Shown: positions 25,460 through 33,964, numbered from the stretch's first letter. The stretch is DNA of 64,000 nt from Sphingopyxis sp. YF1 (GCF_022701295.1 NZ_CP033204.1:4244501-4308500); one strand, 5' to 3'. Made by a program: numbers and translations. The notes: generated from the letters alone by a model not told the origin.

Positions 25460-27109
25460 ATGAGCAAGGCGCCGCACGTCATCGTCCTCGGCACCGGCGG
25501 CGCGGGGCTCACTGCCGCCATTTCGGCGCACGAAGCCGGCGCGCGCGTCTCGCTGTTCGAAAAGGGCGATCAGGTCGGCGGGACGACCGCCTGGTCGGGC
25601 GGGATGATCTGGATCCCGAACAACCATCACGAAGCGGCCCTCGGCATCGAGGACAGCCGCGCCAAGGCGCTGACCTATCTGATGTCGATGTCGCACGGGC
25701 TGATGCAGCAGCCTCTGGTCGAAGCGTTCCTCGACCACGGACCCGAGATGGTCGCGTTCCTCGAAGCGAACACCCCGGTGCAGTTCCGGCCGATCCCCGA
25801 ATTCCCCGATTATCATGCCGAATTTCCGGGCGGGATGCCGAACGGCGGCCGCTCGCTCGACTGCCCGCTCTATTCGTTCCACGAGCTTGGCGAGTGGGCG
25901 GACAAGGTGACCAAATCGCCCTATTATCCCTCGCCGCATTTCTCGATCTACGACACGCCGCTGGGGCAGGCGAAGCCGCAGCCGCTGGCACCCGAGGAGT
26001 TGCAGCGAAGGATCGACGGTGATTTGCGCGGGAGCGGTCAGGCGCTGGTGGGGCGGCTGCTGCGCGCGTGCCTCGATCGCGGGATCGAACCCAAGACCGG
26101 GCACCGCGCGGTGCGGTTGCTGATGGACGGGGGCCGCGTGGCGGGCGTGATGTTCGAGACCGCCGATGGCGAGGTCGAGGTTGCGGCCGATGCGGTGGTA
26201 CTTGCGACGGGCGGGTTCGAATGGGACGCCGATCTGCTCCGCGCCTTCATCCGCGGGCCGCTGACGCACCCGCTCAGCCCGAAGACGAACACCGGCGACG
26301 GGCTCAAGATGGCGATGCGCGTCGGGGCGATGCTGGGCAACATGCGCGAGGCGTGGTGGATGCCCGTCGCCGAGGTGCCGGAAAGCGACTGCTCAATGGG
26401 CAAGACGCTCGTCGCGGGACAGCGCAGCCTGCCGCATTCGATCATGGTCAACCGCGCGGGGCAGCGCTTCACCAACGAGGCGGCGAATTACAACGCGATC
26501 GGCGCGGCGTTCCACGATCAGGACGTCAGCGCGTTCGACTATAAGAATCTGCCGTGCTGGCTGATCTTCGACCAGCGCTATATCGACCGCTTCGGTTTCG
26601 GCATGATCAGCGGCGAGCGCGGCGTCGCGCCACCGCAATGGGCGGCGCGCGCCGAAAGCCTGCCCGAACTGGCGGCGCGGCTCGGGATCGATGCCGATGC
26701 ACTGGAGGCGACGGTTGCGCGCTTCAACGGCCATTGCGCGACCGGACGCGATCCCGATTTCGGGCGCGGCGATGCGGCGCACGACCAATGGTGGGGCGAT
26801 CCCGACGGGCGCGGTTCGACCGCGGCGACATTGGGGCCGATCGGGCAGGGGCCCTTCTTCGCGATCGAGATCAAGAGCGGCGCGCTCGGCACCAAGGGCG
26901 GGCCGCAGACCGACGCCAACGCACAGGTGCTGAACGTCGACGGCGGGACGATCGCGGGGCTGTACGCCGCGGGCAATGTCATGGCCTCGGCGATGGGCAT
27001 GACCTACGGCGGGCCGGGCGGGACGATTGCGCCGGGGATGGTGTTCGGCTTCCTCGCGGGCCGCCACGCCGCGCGCGTATCGGCGAAGCAACCGGAGGGT
27101 GCGGTATGA
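25460..27109 (+). CDS. FAD-dependent oxidoreductase, 3-ketosteroid dehydrogenase/fumarate reductase type
   Basis: A 549-residue flavoprotein. The N-terminal dinucleotide motif 'VLGTGGAGLTAAISAHEAGA' is followed by 'VGGTTAWSGGMIWIPNN', and the C-terminal motif is 'GLYAAGNVMASAMGMTYGG'. Layout and length are those of 3-oxosteroid 1-dehydrogenases and related FAD_binding_2 enzymes. The 'Y-G-G-P-G' near the C-terminus resembles the Tyr/Gly pair that polarises the C3 ketone in KstD. No signal peptide is present, so it is cytoplasmic. Expected chemistry is 1,2-desaturation of a cyclic ketone; a steroid substrate is possible but unproven. ATGA coupling to the next gene. Confidence 0.83.
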   Translation: MSKAPHVIVLGTGGAGLTAAISAHEAGARVSLFEKGDQVGGTTAWSGGMIWIPNNHHEAALGIEDSRAKALTYLMSMSHGLMQQPLVEAFLDHGPEMVAFLEANTPVQFRPIPEFPDYHAEFPGGMPNGGRSLDCPLYSFHELGEWADKVTKSPYYPSPHFSIYDTPLGQAKPQPLAPEELQRRIDGDLRGSGQALVGRLLRACLDRGIEPKTGHRAVRLLMDGGRVAGVMFETADGEVEVAADAVVLATGGFEWDADLLRAFIRGPLTHPLSPKTNTGDGLKMAMRVGAMLGNMREAWWMPVAEVPESDCSMGKTLVAGQRSLPHSIMVNRAGQRFTNEAANYNAIGAAFHDQDVSAFDYKNLPCWLIFDQRYIDRFGFGMISGERGVAPPQWAARAESLPELAARLGIDADALEATVARFNGHCATGRDPDFGRGDAAHDQWWGDPDGRGSTAATLGPIGQGPFFAIEIKSGALGTKGGPQTDANAQVLNVDGGTIAGLYAAGNVMASAMGMTYGGPGGTIAPGMVFGFLAGRHAARVSAKQPEGAV

Positions 27110-28026
27110 AGAAAGTCCTCGTTCTCGGCGCGCCGGCCGATCAGGGTATTCCGCTGGTCACGGCACTGAAGGCGCGGGGACTCGAACCGACCGCCGGGGT
27201 ACGGCGGCCGGGCGCCATGGCGGCCACGCTGCATCCCGACGTCCCCGAGGTCGCGGCCGATCTGTACGACGTCGCCAGTCTGATCGCGGCGTTCAGCGGG
27301 CAGGATGCGCTGGCGATGCATTTGCCGTTCGAATTCGACCGCGCGCGCGCCGCGACGATGGGACGCAATATCGCCGAAGCGGCACGGCTCGCGGGGCTGA
27401 AGAAGATCGTTTTCAATACGAGCTGCTTCGTCGCCGACCGCGACTTGGACTTGTCGGCGCACGACGGGCGTCGCGATATCGAGCGCGCGATCCACGACAG
27501 CGGCGTACCCTATGCGATCATCGAGCCGATGGTGTTCATGGACAATATCACCCGCATCTGGTCGCGGCCGGCGATCGTGAACAGCGGGGTGTTCGCCTAT
27601 CCGGCCGCCGAGACGCTGAAGATCAGCTGGGTCTGCCTCGAGGATGTCGCGGCCTATATGGTCTCGGCACTGCTCCACGAGGACCTGATCGCCGACCGCA
27701 TCGCGGTGGGCGGCCCCGAGGCGCTGGTGGGCGCCGAGGTCGCCGAGCGATTGAGCGTCGCAACGGGCAAACCGGTGCGCTTCCAGAGCCTGTCGCCCGA
27801 CGAATTCGCGGCGCGGATGAGCGAACTCGTCACGGGCTCGCGCGACGTGCAACCGGCGAGCATCTATGACGGGATGGCGAAATTCTACCGCTGGTACAAC
27901 GACCAGCCGGTCTCGCCGGTCGCGCTCGATGCGGTGCCGGCGGCGCGGCTGCTCGGGGTGACGCCGACGTCGTTTGCCGAATGGGCGGCGCGGCAGGATT
28001 GGTCGCCGGTGAAGGTTCCGGCCTGA
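27106..28026 (+). CDS. NmrA-like NAD(P)-binding protein
   Basis: A 306-residue atypical (extended) SDR of the NmrA/HSCARG group, beginning 'MKKVLVLGAPADQG' as nucleotide-binding loop. There is no classical SYK catalytic triad, and 'YAIIEPMVFMDNI' and 'FAYPAAETLKISWVCLEDVA' are typical of the group. Members act as redox sensors, isoflavone-type reductases or quinone reductases. It is the last gene of the operon, ATGA-coupled to the flavoprotein. A repeat-filled gap follows. The function within the pathway is unknown. Confidence 0.8.
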   Translation: MKKVLVLGAPADQGIPLVTALKARGLEPTAGVRRPGAMAATLHPDVPEVAADLYDVASLIAAFSGQDALAMHLPFEFDRARAATMGRNIAEAARLAGLKKIVFNTSCFVADRDLDLSAHDGRRDIERAIHDSGVPYAIIEPMVFMDNITRIWSRPAIVNSGVFAYPAAETLKISWVCLEDVAAYMVSALLHEDLIADRIAVGGPEALVGAEVAERLSVATGKPVRFQSLSPDEFAARMSELVTGSRDVQPASIYDGMAKFYRWYNDQPVSPVALDAVPAARLLGVTPTSFAEWAARQDWSPVKVPA

Positions 28027-28108
28027 TCGCCATGACGTCGGCTTTTGAGCGATTATGCCTTTTGCAACCCCACAGAATGACCATTTTCGAACGATTTCGG
28101 ACCTTCCA

Positions 28109-28193
28109 TCCCGTTTGCATCGAGCGAAGTCGAGATGCCCCTCGGCTTGGCGCCATCTCGATGGGTGTCTCGACTTCGCTCGACACGAACGGG
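28109..28193. repeat. Dispersed inverted repeat, family B, copy 2
   Basis: Arms 'tcgagcgaagtcgagatgcc' and 'ggtgtctcgacttcgctcga' pair except at a few positions, with the outer arms 'cccgtttgca' and 'acacgaacggg'. The centre differs from copy 1 at 4587-4667 while the arms are conserved. Confidence 0.85.
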
Positions 28194-28232
28194 AAGAGAA
28201 GCGTCTAGAATCGACCGGTTGCGGACGTTCAA

Positions 28233-28379
28233 TCCTCCCTGTGGCGAAGCCATGGGGAGGGGGACCGCGCCCGCAGGGCGTGGTGGAGGGGCTGAAAGGT
28301 CGCGCGACGCCTGACGGCGTCGGCCCCTCCGTCAGCGCTTCGCGCTGCCACCTCCCCATCGCTGCGCGACAGGGAGGAG
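28233..28379. repeat. Dispersed inverted repeat, family A, copy 2
   Basis: Outer arms 'tcctccctgtggcgaagcca' and 'tgcgcgacagggagga', inner arms around 'gtggaggggc' and 'gcccctccgtcagcgc'. Relative to copies 1 and 3 the element is in opposite orientation: the 'gtggcagcgcgaagcgctga' type arm is on the right. Confidence 0.85.
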
Positions 28380-28449
28380 CGACCAGTCCGCTTCCCACCC
28401 CAATACCGGCATTCGTTCCATGCGTTTGCAAAAGAGACAATCACCCGTT

Positions 28450-29874
28450 TCAGGGCAATTGCCCGCCCATATATTTCCCCAGCGTGCGGTGGAAATGGCG
28501 GATGCGGCTTTCCTGATAATGGCCGAGCTCGATCACGCCGTTGGGGGAGGATTTCATCCCTTCCTGCACATAGGGGAGATTCTCCATGTCCTGGTCGAAA
28601 ACCCCCGCGAGCGCGGCGCCGATCAGATGGCTGGCGCTGGCGAAGGGCTGATCGTCGGGGATCAGGTGCATCGGTGCCGACTTCGGCGCTTGCTCGCCCT
28701 TGGGCGTGCGCATCAGGATGCGGACTTCCATCAGGCAATGATCGGCGTCGCCCCACGGCCGCCAGCGATAGACGATGTTCGGCGTGAGACCGCCCCACGG
28801 CGCCCAGTTGGGAAAGACATTATAGGTGAAATTGTCGAGCATCTCGCTGTCGGTCGCGTCCGAATAATCATGCCCGTTCATCGCCGAAAAGGCGGCGCGG
28901 TTCGCCTCGGCGAGCACCTTGCGCGCGAGCATCGGGTCGTCGGCATCGAAACCCTTGAGGTCGTCGGCCGAGGCGGTGCTGCGCCGCGCACGGCTGTCGC
29001 CGCCGCCGATGAACTCCTCGAGCGACTTCAGGACATAGAATTGATCCTTGCCCTTGATGTGCGGCGACATCGCACCCGCCGGCGTGATCGCGCGGTTGAG
29101 GAAATCGCCGTACAAGTCGTAGCGCGTGTTCGCGTCGGCGGTGAAACCCAGGATCTGCGGGTGGGTGACGATGCTGTGCCACGCCTCCATGAAGGCCTCG
29201 GCCACCGCTTTCCAGTTGGCGGGGATGACGCGGCCGACCCATGCTCCGGTATGGCATTCATCGAGGCGCCAGTTGTCGAAATGCTCGACGCCGGGACCGA
29301 CCCAGTCGCGAAAGCCCGGCAGGTCGTGGTTTTCGGTGACGAGAAGGAAGCCCTGCCAGCTTTCGACCTTGAGCTCGGGCAGGCGCATGTCCTTGTCTTC
29401 GAGATGCCTGAAGTCCCACGCGCACGGCGCTTCCTTGAAACGGCCGTCGTGATGCCAGGAAAAGCCGTGGAAGGGGCAGCGCAGGTTCACCGCGGGCCCG
29501 CTCTCGGTCCTGAGCTTGCGGCCGCGGTGGAGGCAGACGTTATAGAAGGCCTTGACCGACAGATCCTTCTGACGAACGAGCAAGATGCTCTTTTCGTTGA
29601 TGTCATAGACCACGGTGTCGCCCGGGTTCGGCATATCCTCTTCGCGCGCCGCGAACTGCCAGATGTTCGGCCACATCTTTTCGCGTTCGAGCCGGGCCCA
29701 ATCCTCGCTGACATAACGCTCGATCGCGATCGGTTCGTCGCCGAGTTCCTGATTGGATTCGGCGAACAGATAATCGGGGACGCGCCGCGTATCGGCGTTG
29801 AGCATGTCGGTGTAGCTCGTGCCGGGGCAGCGGTCGTCGCGGTGCTGGTCCTGGGGAGGCGAGAGGTCGTTCAT
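28450..29874 (-). CDS. Rieske non-haem iron oxygenase, alpha subunit (first)
   Basis: Predicted terminal oxygenase component that activates O2 to hydroxylate or demethylate a ring compound. The 474-residue protein has the Rieske 2Fe-2S ligands C114-x-H116 ('CLHRGRK') and C133-x2-H136 ('CPFHGFSW'). Its mononuclear iron motif has a His-x4-His in 'EAWHSIVTHP'. The start 'MNDLSPP' lies 17 bp after the stop of the upstream Rieske gene, so the two share a transcript. No small beta subunit, ferredoxin or reductase is encoded nearby; electrons must come from a partner elsewhere. Substrate unknown. Confidence 0.9.
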   Translation of the reverse strand: MNDLSPPQDQHRDDRCPGTSYTDMLNADTRRVPDYLFAESNQELGDEPIAIERYVSEDWARLEREKMWPNIWQFAAREEDMPNPGDTVVYDINEKSILLVRQKDLSVKAFYNVCLHRGRKLRTESGPAVNLRCPFHGFSWHHDGRFKEAPCAWDFRHLEDKDMRLPELKVESWQGFLLVTENHDLPGFRDWVGPGVEHFDNWRLDECHTGAWVGRVIPANWKAVAEAFMEAWHSIVTHPQILGFTADANTRYDLYGDFLNRAITPAGAMSPHIKGKDQFYVLKSLEEFIGGGDSRARRSTASADDLKGFDADDPMLARKVLAEANRAAFSAMNGHDYSDATDSEMLDNFTYNVFPNWAPWGGLTPNIVYRWRPWGDADHCLMEVRILMRTPKGEQAPKSAPMHLIPDDQPFASASHLIGAALAGVFDQDMENLPYVQEGMKSSPNGVIELGHYQESRIRHFHRTLGKYMGGQLP

Positions 29875-29891
29875 CTGATACTCCGAATGGG

Positions 29892-31121
29892 TCAGGCGAT
29901 CTGGTCGAGCGGCATCTTGCACGCCGCGGCGATCGAGCGGTGGACGCCGTGCAGCGCCGGCTCGTTCGCGCCGAGGACGACGTGAAAGTCGGCAGGCGCG
30001 GTCATCAGGTTCGCATAGCCGTTGCTGGCGACGCGATAATCCTCGGTCTGGACGACGGTGGCGGTCGCGTCATAGGCCATCTCGCACATCGCGCGATGCT
30101 GGTCATTTTCGACGCCGAAGGGAGCATAGACCGCGAACTGGCAGAACATCCTGCCCGCGCCGTCGGGAAAGAGCCGGAAGACCTGCGTAAAATAGACGCC
30201 GGGCGTCACCGCGCCAAAGAAGATGACGGTGTTGGGGAAAAGGAAATGGACCCCGCCATAGTCGGTCTCGGGCCATTCGCTCTCGTCCTTGCCGACCAGA
30301 TTGCCGATCGACAGGTCGGGAAAGCTGACGCGGTGATGGCGCCCGATCGGTTCATAGACGTTGCGGTCGCTGTAATGCGTACCGCCGATCGTCGAGGCGT
30401 GGAGCATCTTGAAATGATAGCCCTCGCCGTAGGTGTCGAGCGCGAATTTCCAGTTCGATTCGGCGGTGAGGATGCCCTTTTTCACCGGCTCGGCGCGGTG
30501 GAGTTCGAGCTGCGCGAGTACGGGGCCGAAATCGCCGAGATGCGCCGCGGCGTCGATCGGCGCGCCCTCGGGATTGGCACGCACGAAGATCAGCCCGAGA
30601 TGCTCGGCGCACGGCAGTTCGATCAGGTTCCGCGCGCCGATCTCGCAGTTCGCGAAGCCTTCCTTGCCCGGCTGCCCGACGAGTTGGCCCGCGGGATCGA
30701 AGGTCCAGGCGTGGAAGGGGCAGACGAGCCGCGGACGTGCGCCGCTCCACGGTTCCTTTTCCTCGACCAGCTTGGCGCCGCGGTGCGTGCACATGTTGAG
30801 GAAGGCGCGCGCGACGCCGTCCTTGCCGCGCGTGACGAGGATCGACGGGCCGACCGAGTCGAAGACGAGTGTGTCGCCGGTCTGGGGGATGTCGCCCGAC
30901 AATCCCGCGACGATCGGTTCGTTCCGGAAGATATGCTCCATCTCGGCCGCGTTGCGGGCTTCGCTCATATAGATGGATTTGTGCAGCGGCAGCGGCGCCT
31001 CCGCCCGGTCGGTCCGGTTTTCGGACACGATCGCGACCAGTTTGCGCAGCCCGGTGCGCGCGTTGCGCTTGCGGACGGCGAACCAGTCCTGCGGCGCGAT
31101 CTTCGGATCGGACTCGGCCAT
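29892..31121 (-). CDS. Rieske non-haem iron oxygenase, alpha subunit (second)
   Basis: A 409-residue terminal oxygenase subunit with Rieske ligands C111-x-H113 ('CTHRGAKL') and C134-x2-H137 ('CPFHAWTF'), and the iron-site His-x4-His in 'EGYHFKMLH'. It differs strongly from its neighbour in length and sequence, so the pair are not a recent duplication and probably attack different intermediates. It is first in a two-gene operon; the start is preceded by 'gaggga'. The 100-bp region shared with the divergent VOC gene contains a 24-bp palindrome. No redox partners are adjacent. Confidence 0.9.
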   Translation of the reverse strand: MAESDPKIAPQDWFAVRKRNARTGLRKLVAIVSENRTDRAEAPLPLHKSIYMSEARNAAEMEHIFRNEPIVAGLSGDIPQTGDTLVFDSVGPSILVTRGKDGVARAFLNMCTHRGAKLVEEKEPWSGARPRLVCPFHAWTFDPAGQLVGQPGKEGFANCEIGARNLIELPCAEHLGLIFVRANPEGAPIDAAAHLGDFGPVLAQLELHRAEPVKKGILTAESNWKFALDTYGEGYHFKMLHASTIGGTHYSDRNVYEPIGRHHRVSFPDLSIGNLVGKDESEWPETDYGGVHFLFPNTVIFFGAVTPGVYFTQVFRLFPDGAGRMFCQFAVYAPFGVENDQHRAMCEMAYDATATVVQTEDYRVASNGYANLMTAPADFHVVLGANEPALHGVHRSIAAACKMPLDQIA

Positions 31122-31172
31122 GGCATTCCCTCACATTTTGCCCAGTATGACTCCGGGCCTGATTGGACTTAT

Positions 31173-31196
31173 CGCACAAAGGCAGGCGCTTGTGCG
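31173..31196. promoter_or_regulatory. Palindromic operator candidate between Rieske and VOC genes
   Basis: Perfect 7-bp arms 'cgcacaa' and 'ttgtgcg' are separated by 10 bp, in the only non-coding space between the divergent promoters. The right arm continues as 'gcgctag'; a similar 'gcgctagg' stands before the GMC gene. It fits a dimeric regulator site, possibly for the LuxR-type protein nearby, but that assignment is a guess. Confidence 0.5.
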
Positions 31197-31222
31197 CTAG
31201 TGCTTTTGAGGGGGAGAGACCG

Positions 31223-31759
31223 ATGGCCGGACCCGCGACGCTCGCATCGCTCGGCGATATCATGCAGCTGGCCTATGTGCCGTCGGACTTCGATGCCGCG
31301 GTGAAGCACTGGACCGGGGTGATGGGCGCGGGCCCCTTCTTCCTGCTGCCGAACGTGTCGCTCCCCGGCGGCCGCTATCGCGGCGAGGCGAGCGACCCCG
31401 TCTTCACCATGGCGCTCGGCTATTGGGGCGACCTGCAGATCGAGCTGATCCGGCCGGAGAATGACGCGCGGTCGATCTATCGCGGCGAATATGCGGTGGG
31501 CGAGGGGCTGCACCATGTGTGCGTGCTGGTCGACTCGATCGCCGAGGCGCGGGCGCGCTGCGCCGAGGTCGGCGCGGAGATCATCTTTGAAGCCCCGGTC
31601 GGCGACAAGGGCGGAGTGATCTATGCCGATCCCGGCACGGGACCGGGAACGCTGGTCGAGCTGCTCGAACCGCAGCCGGGCACGCGCGAACTGTTCGCGA
31701 TGATGCGCGATGCGGCGAAGGACTGGGATGGGAGCGCGCCGCTGCGGTCGCTGGGGTAG
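31223..31759 (+). CDS. VOC (glyoxalase/dioxygenase) family protein
   Basis: A 178-residue protein with two beta-alpha-beta-beta-beta modules. Potential metal ligands are Q15 ('MQLAYV'), E74 ('IELIRP'), H97 ('LHHVCV') and E146 ('LVELLEP'), a set reminiscent of epimerase or lyase members rather than of two-domain extradiol dioxygenases, which are longer. The ATG follows 'gggggagaga'. It is a single gene, divergent from the Rieske operon and convergent with the LuxR operon, so it probably serves the same pathway. Reaction unknown. Confidence 0.78.
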   Translation: MAGPATLASLGDIMQLAYVPSDFDAAVKHWTGVMGAGPFFLLPNVSLPGGRYRGEASDPVFTMALGYWGDLQIELIRPENDARSIYRGEYAVGEGLHHVCVLVDSIAEARARCAEVGAEIIFEAPVGDKGGVIYADPGTGPGTLVELLEPQPGTRELFAMMRDAAKDWDGSAPLRSLG

Positions 31760-31782
31760 GGACGCGGCTTATTGGTAAAACT

Positions 31783-31882
31783 TCGTCATTGCGAGCGGAG
31801 CGCAGCAATCTCCAGCTATCGACCCAGCTCTGGGCCGATGGCTGAAGATTGCCGCGTCGCCTTCGGCTCCTCGCAATGACGG
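31783..31882. repeat. Inverted repeat, family D
   Basis: Outer arms 'cgtcattgcgagcggagcgc' and 'cttcggctcctcgcaatgac' with inner 'gcaatct' / 'agattgc' arms make a 100-bp imperfect palindrome. It fills the space between the convergent VOC and LuxR stops (24 bp and 4 bp away), a position suited to a two-way terminator. Only one copy was noticed here. Confidence 0.8.
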
Positions 31883-31885
31883 TAT

Positions 31886-32752
31886 TCAGCTGTTCGCCCC
31901 CAGATAGCCGAGCTGTCCCGCCTTGAAGATCGTTTGCGCGCGGTTGACCGAGTTCAGCTTCTCGCCCGCGCGGTGGACGTGATAGCGCACCGTCGCGTGG
32001 CTCAGCGAGATGATCATCCCGATCTCGCGGTCGGTCTTGCCGATCGCGGCCCAGCGCAGGCATTCGACCTCGCGCTTCGACAATTCACAGTCCGACGGGA
32101 TCCGTCTTTTGGTCCGCATCGCCGAGGCATAACCGGCGATGAAGCGCCGCGTTGCAAGCGCCAGCGTGTCGCCGACGTCCGCAAACAGGTCGGATAGGTC
32201 GTCGATTTCGGGATCGTTCGGATGAAAGCTGTTCGCCGAAATCTGCCCGAACGGCAGGTGCACCGGAACGACGATCGCCGCCTTGTAGCGCGGGTTCGCG
32301 GCGAAGTAGCGCGCCGGGTCGATTTCATCGAGATAGGGATTGGGCTGCGCGGTGCGAAACCCGTTGCTGTTACACCAGAAGGGCTCGCTTTCGTAGCGGC
32401 ACGAGCGCGGCAGCGGCGAATGGAGCGCCAGCCGGTGATCTTCCCACCAACGTTCGCCGTCGCCGAGCCAGCCGAACAGGTCGGCGGCAAGGACGGCGCC
32501 ATCGGCGTCGACCATCGGCTCCTTCGAGGCGATGTCGTCGCACAGCGCGGCGCGCAGCCCATAGGCCGCCGCATAGTCGCGCAGCAGCACCGCGGCATCG
32601 TGGATATCCTCCACGCAGCGGATCGTGACCGCATCGACGAGCGTCCTTGCATCCATCGGGGGCGCGAACCCGTCGACCGGCAGTTTTTCTGCCTGTTCTC
32701 CCATGGCGGGGACTATTTCATAGTGGCTGGCAAGTCGCAATGCAGGAGTCAT
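31886..32752 (-). CDS. LuxR-type transcriptional regulator (solo)
   Basis: A 288-residue regulator with a C-terminal LuxR/GerE helix-turn-helix (about 225-285: 'LSKREVECLRWAAIGKTDRE', 'SHATVRYHVHRAGEKL'). The N-terminal ligand-sensing domain resembles autoinducer-binding domains ('ERWWEDHRLALHSPLPRSC'). The Asp-Pro pair typical of acyl-homoserine-lactone receptors is not obvious and no luxI is present, so a pathway metabolite may be the ligand. Its ATG overlaps the acyl-CoA dehydrogenase stop (ATGA), making it the last gene of the long catabolic operon. This choice of start relies on the overlap. Confidence 0.85.
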   Translation of the reverse strand: MTPALRLASHYEIVPAMGEQAEKLPVDGFAPPMDARTLVDAVTIRCVEDIHDAAVLLRDYAAAYGLRAALCDDIASKEPMVDADGAVLAADLFGWLGDGERWWEDHRLALHSPLPRSCRYESEPFWCNSNGFRTAQPNPYLDEIDPARYFAANPRYKAAIVVPVHLPFGQISANSFHPNDPEIDDLSDLFADVGDTLALATRRFIAGYASAMRTKRRIPSDCELSKREVECLRWAAIGKTDREIGMIISLSHATVRYHVHRAGEKLNSVNRAQTIFKAGQLGYLGANS

Positions 32753-33957
32753 AAGCGGAGCACCGTCTTTGCTATGATGTTCTTCTGAACCTCGCTCGAA
32801 CCGCCGAATACGGTCCAGGCACGACTGTTGAGATAGCGGGCGGCGGCAACCTGCGCGTCCTCGTCGCCGATCGGCGCGGGCGCTTCATTGCCGTAGAGCG
32901 GGCGGACGGTGGGCAGTTGCAGCCCGTCATAACCGTGGAGGTCCATCGCCAACCCGTCGATCCGCTGATGGATTTCGGACGAGAGCAATTTGACGAGCGA
33001 GGTCTGCGGCCCGGCGGGGCGGCCCTTGGCGATGTCGGCGAGGATACGCAGTTCGGTGGTTTCGAGCGCCTCGGCCTCGAGGCGCAGCTTTGCAATCCGC
33101 GTCGCGACCTGGACGTCGCCGCCGAGTGATCCGTTGTGCCCGCTCGGCGCGATGCCCGCGAGCTGTTCGAGATGATCGATCGCGCGGATCAGGCGCGGAG
33201 CGTGGAAGGAGCCGCCGCGCTCATTCTCGAGCAGGAATTTGGCGATCGTCCAGCCTTGCCCTTCCTCGCCGATGCGGTTGTCCACCGAAGTGCGCGCGCC
33301 GTCGAGGAAGACCTGGTTGACCTCGTGATCGCCCGCCATGGTGATGATCGGGCTGACCGTGACGCCGGGCTGGTCCATGGGAACGAGCAGGAAGCTGATC
33401 CCCGCCTGTTTCTTGACCTCGCTGTCGGTGCGGACAAGGCAGAAGATCCAGTTGGCGTGGTGCGCGTGGGTGGTCCAGATCTTCGAGCCGTCGACGACAT
33501 AGTCGTCGCCGTCGCGCCGCGCGCGGGTGCGCAGCGACGCGAGGTCGGAGCCGCTCTGCGGTTCGGAATAGCCCTGGCACCAATAATCGGTCCCGGCGCG
33601 AATTGCGGGAAGGAAGCGATCCTTCTGCTCCTGCGTTCCGAAGGCGCAGATCACCGGACCGACGAGGCGCAGGCCGAGCACCGACAGCGCGGGCGCCCCC
33701 GCGATCGCGCATTCCTTTTCGAAGATATAGCGCTGCATCGGCGACCAGCCGGTGCCGCCGCAATCCTCGGGCCAGTGATAGGCGACCCAGCCCTTGTCGT
33801 TGAGGATGCGGTGCCAGACGAGGCCGATATCGGGTTCGACGAAGACCCCGGGGGTGCGCCGGGCGCCGTCGCGGACTTCGGGCGGCAGCGAGGTGCGAAG
33901 GAAGTCGCGGACCTCCTCGCGAAATTCGAGTTCTTCGGGGGTAAGATCGAGATCCAT
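32749..33957 (-). CDS. Acyl-CoA dehydrogenase, larger partner
   Basis: A 402-residue FAD enzyme expected to insert an alpha,beta double bond into an acyl-CoA, passing electrons to ETF. The N-terminal helical domain begins 'MDLDLTPEELEFREEVRDFL'; the middle beta domain has 'CQGYSEPQSGSDLASL'; the C-terminal domain ends 'WTVFGGSSEVQKNIIAKTVL'. It lies 7 bp after the thiolase-fold gene. With the shorter homologue two genes upstream it may form an alpha2beta2 heterotetramer, the arrangement known for steroid side-chain enzymes such as FadE28-FadE29. ATGA overlap with the LuxR gene. Confidence 0.92.
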   Translation of the reverse strand: MDLDLTPEELEFREEVRDFLRTSLPPEVRDGARRTPGVFVEPDIGLVWHRILNDKGWVAYHWPEDCGGTGWSPMQRYIFEKECAIAGAPALSVLGLRLVGPVICAFGTQEQKDRFLPAIRAGTDYWCQGYSEPQSGSDLASLRTRARRDGDDYVVDGSKIWTTHAHHANWIFCLVRTDSEVKKQAGISFLLVPMDQPGVTVSPIITMAGDHEVNQVFLDGARTSVDNRIGEEGQGWTIAKFLLENERGGSFHAPRLIRAIDHLEQLAGIAPSGHNGSLGGDVQVATRIAKLRLEAEALETTELRILADIAKGRPAGPQTSLVKLLSSEIHQRIDGLAMDLHGYDGLQLPTVRPLYGNEAPAPIGDEDAQVAAARYLNSRAWTVFGGSSEVQKNIIAKTVLRL

Positions 33958-33964
33958 GTTTCCG

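Larger units (their letters stand above)
28027..28449. other. 423-bp repeat-filled gap between convergent operons
   Basis: No gene is supported. The region carries one family B and one family A palindrome, separated by the module 'gaccggttgcggacgtt' and followed by 'gtccgcttcccaccccaata'. Both modules also occur in the 4.2-4.6 kb gap. It separates the plus-strand operon from the minus-strand Rieske genes. Confidence 0.7.

Noticed and set aside
28233..28379. Family A repeats as possible CRISPR, insertion sequence or small RNA gene
   Set aside because: They are not tandem with regular spacers, encode no transposase and lack flanking target duplications that I can see. They are kept as palindromic repeats only.
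31223..31759. Extradiol ring-cleavage dioxygenase
   Set aside because: Only one pair of VOC modules and 178 residues; the first metal position is Gln and the two-domain extradiol layout is missing.
31886..32752. Quorum-sensing circuit
   Set aside because: A LuxR-type protein is present but no acyl-homoserine-lactone synthase occurs in the window and typical ligand residues are not clear.
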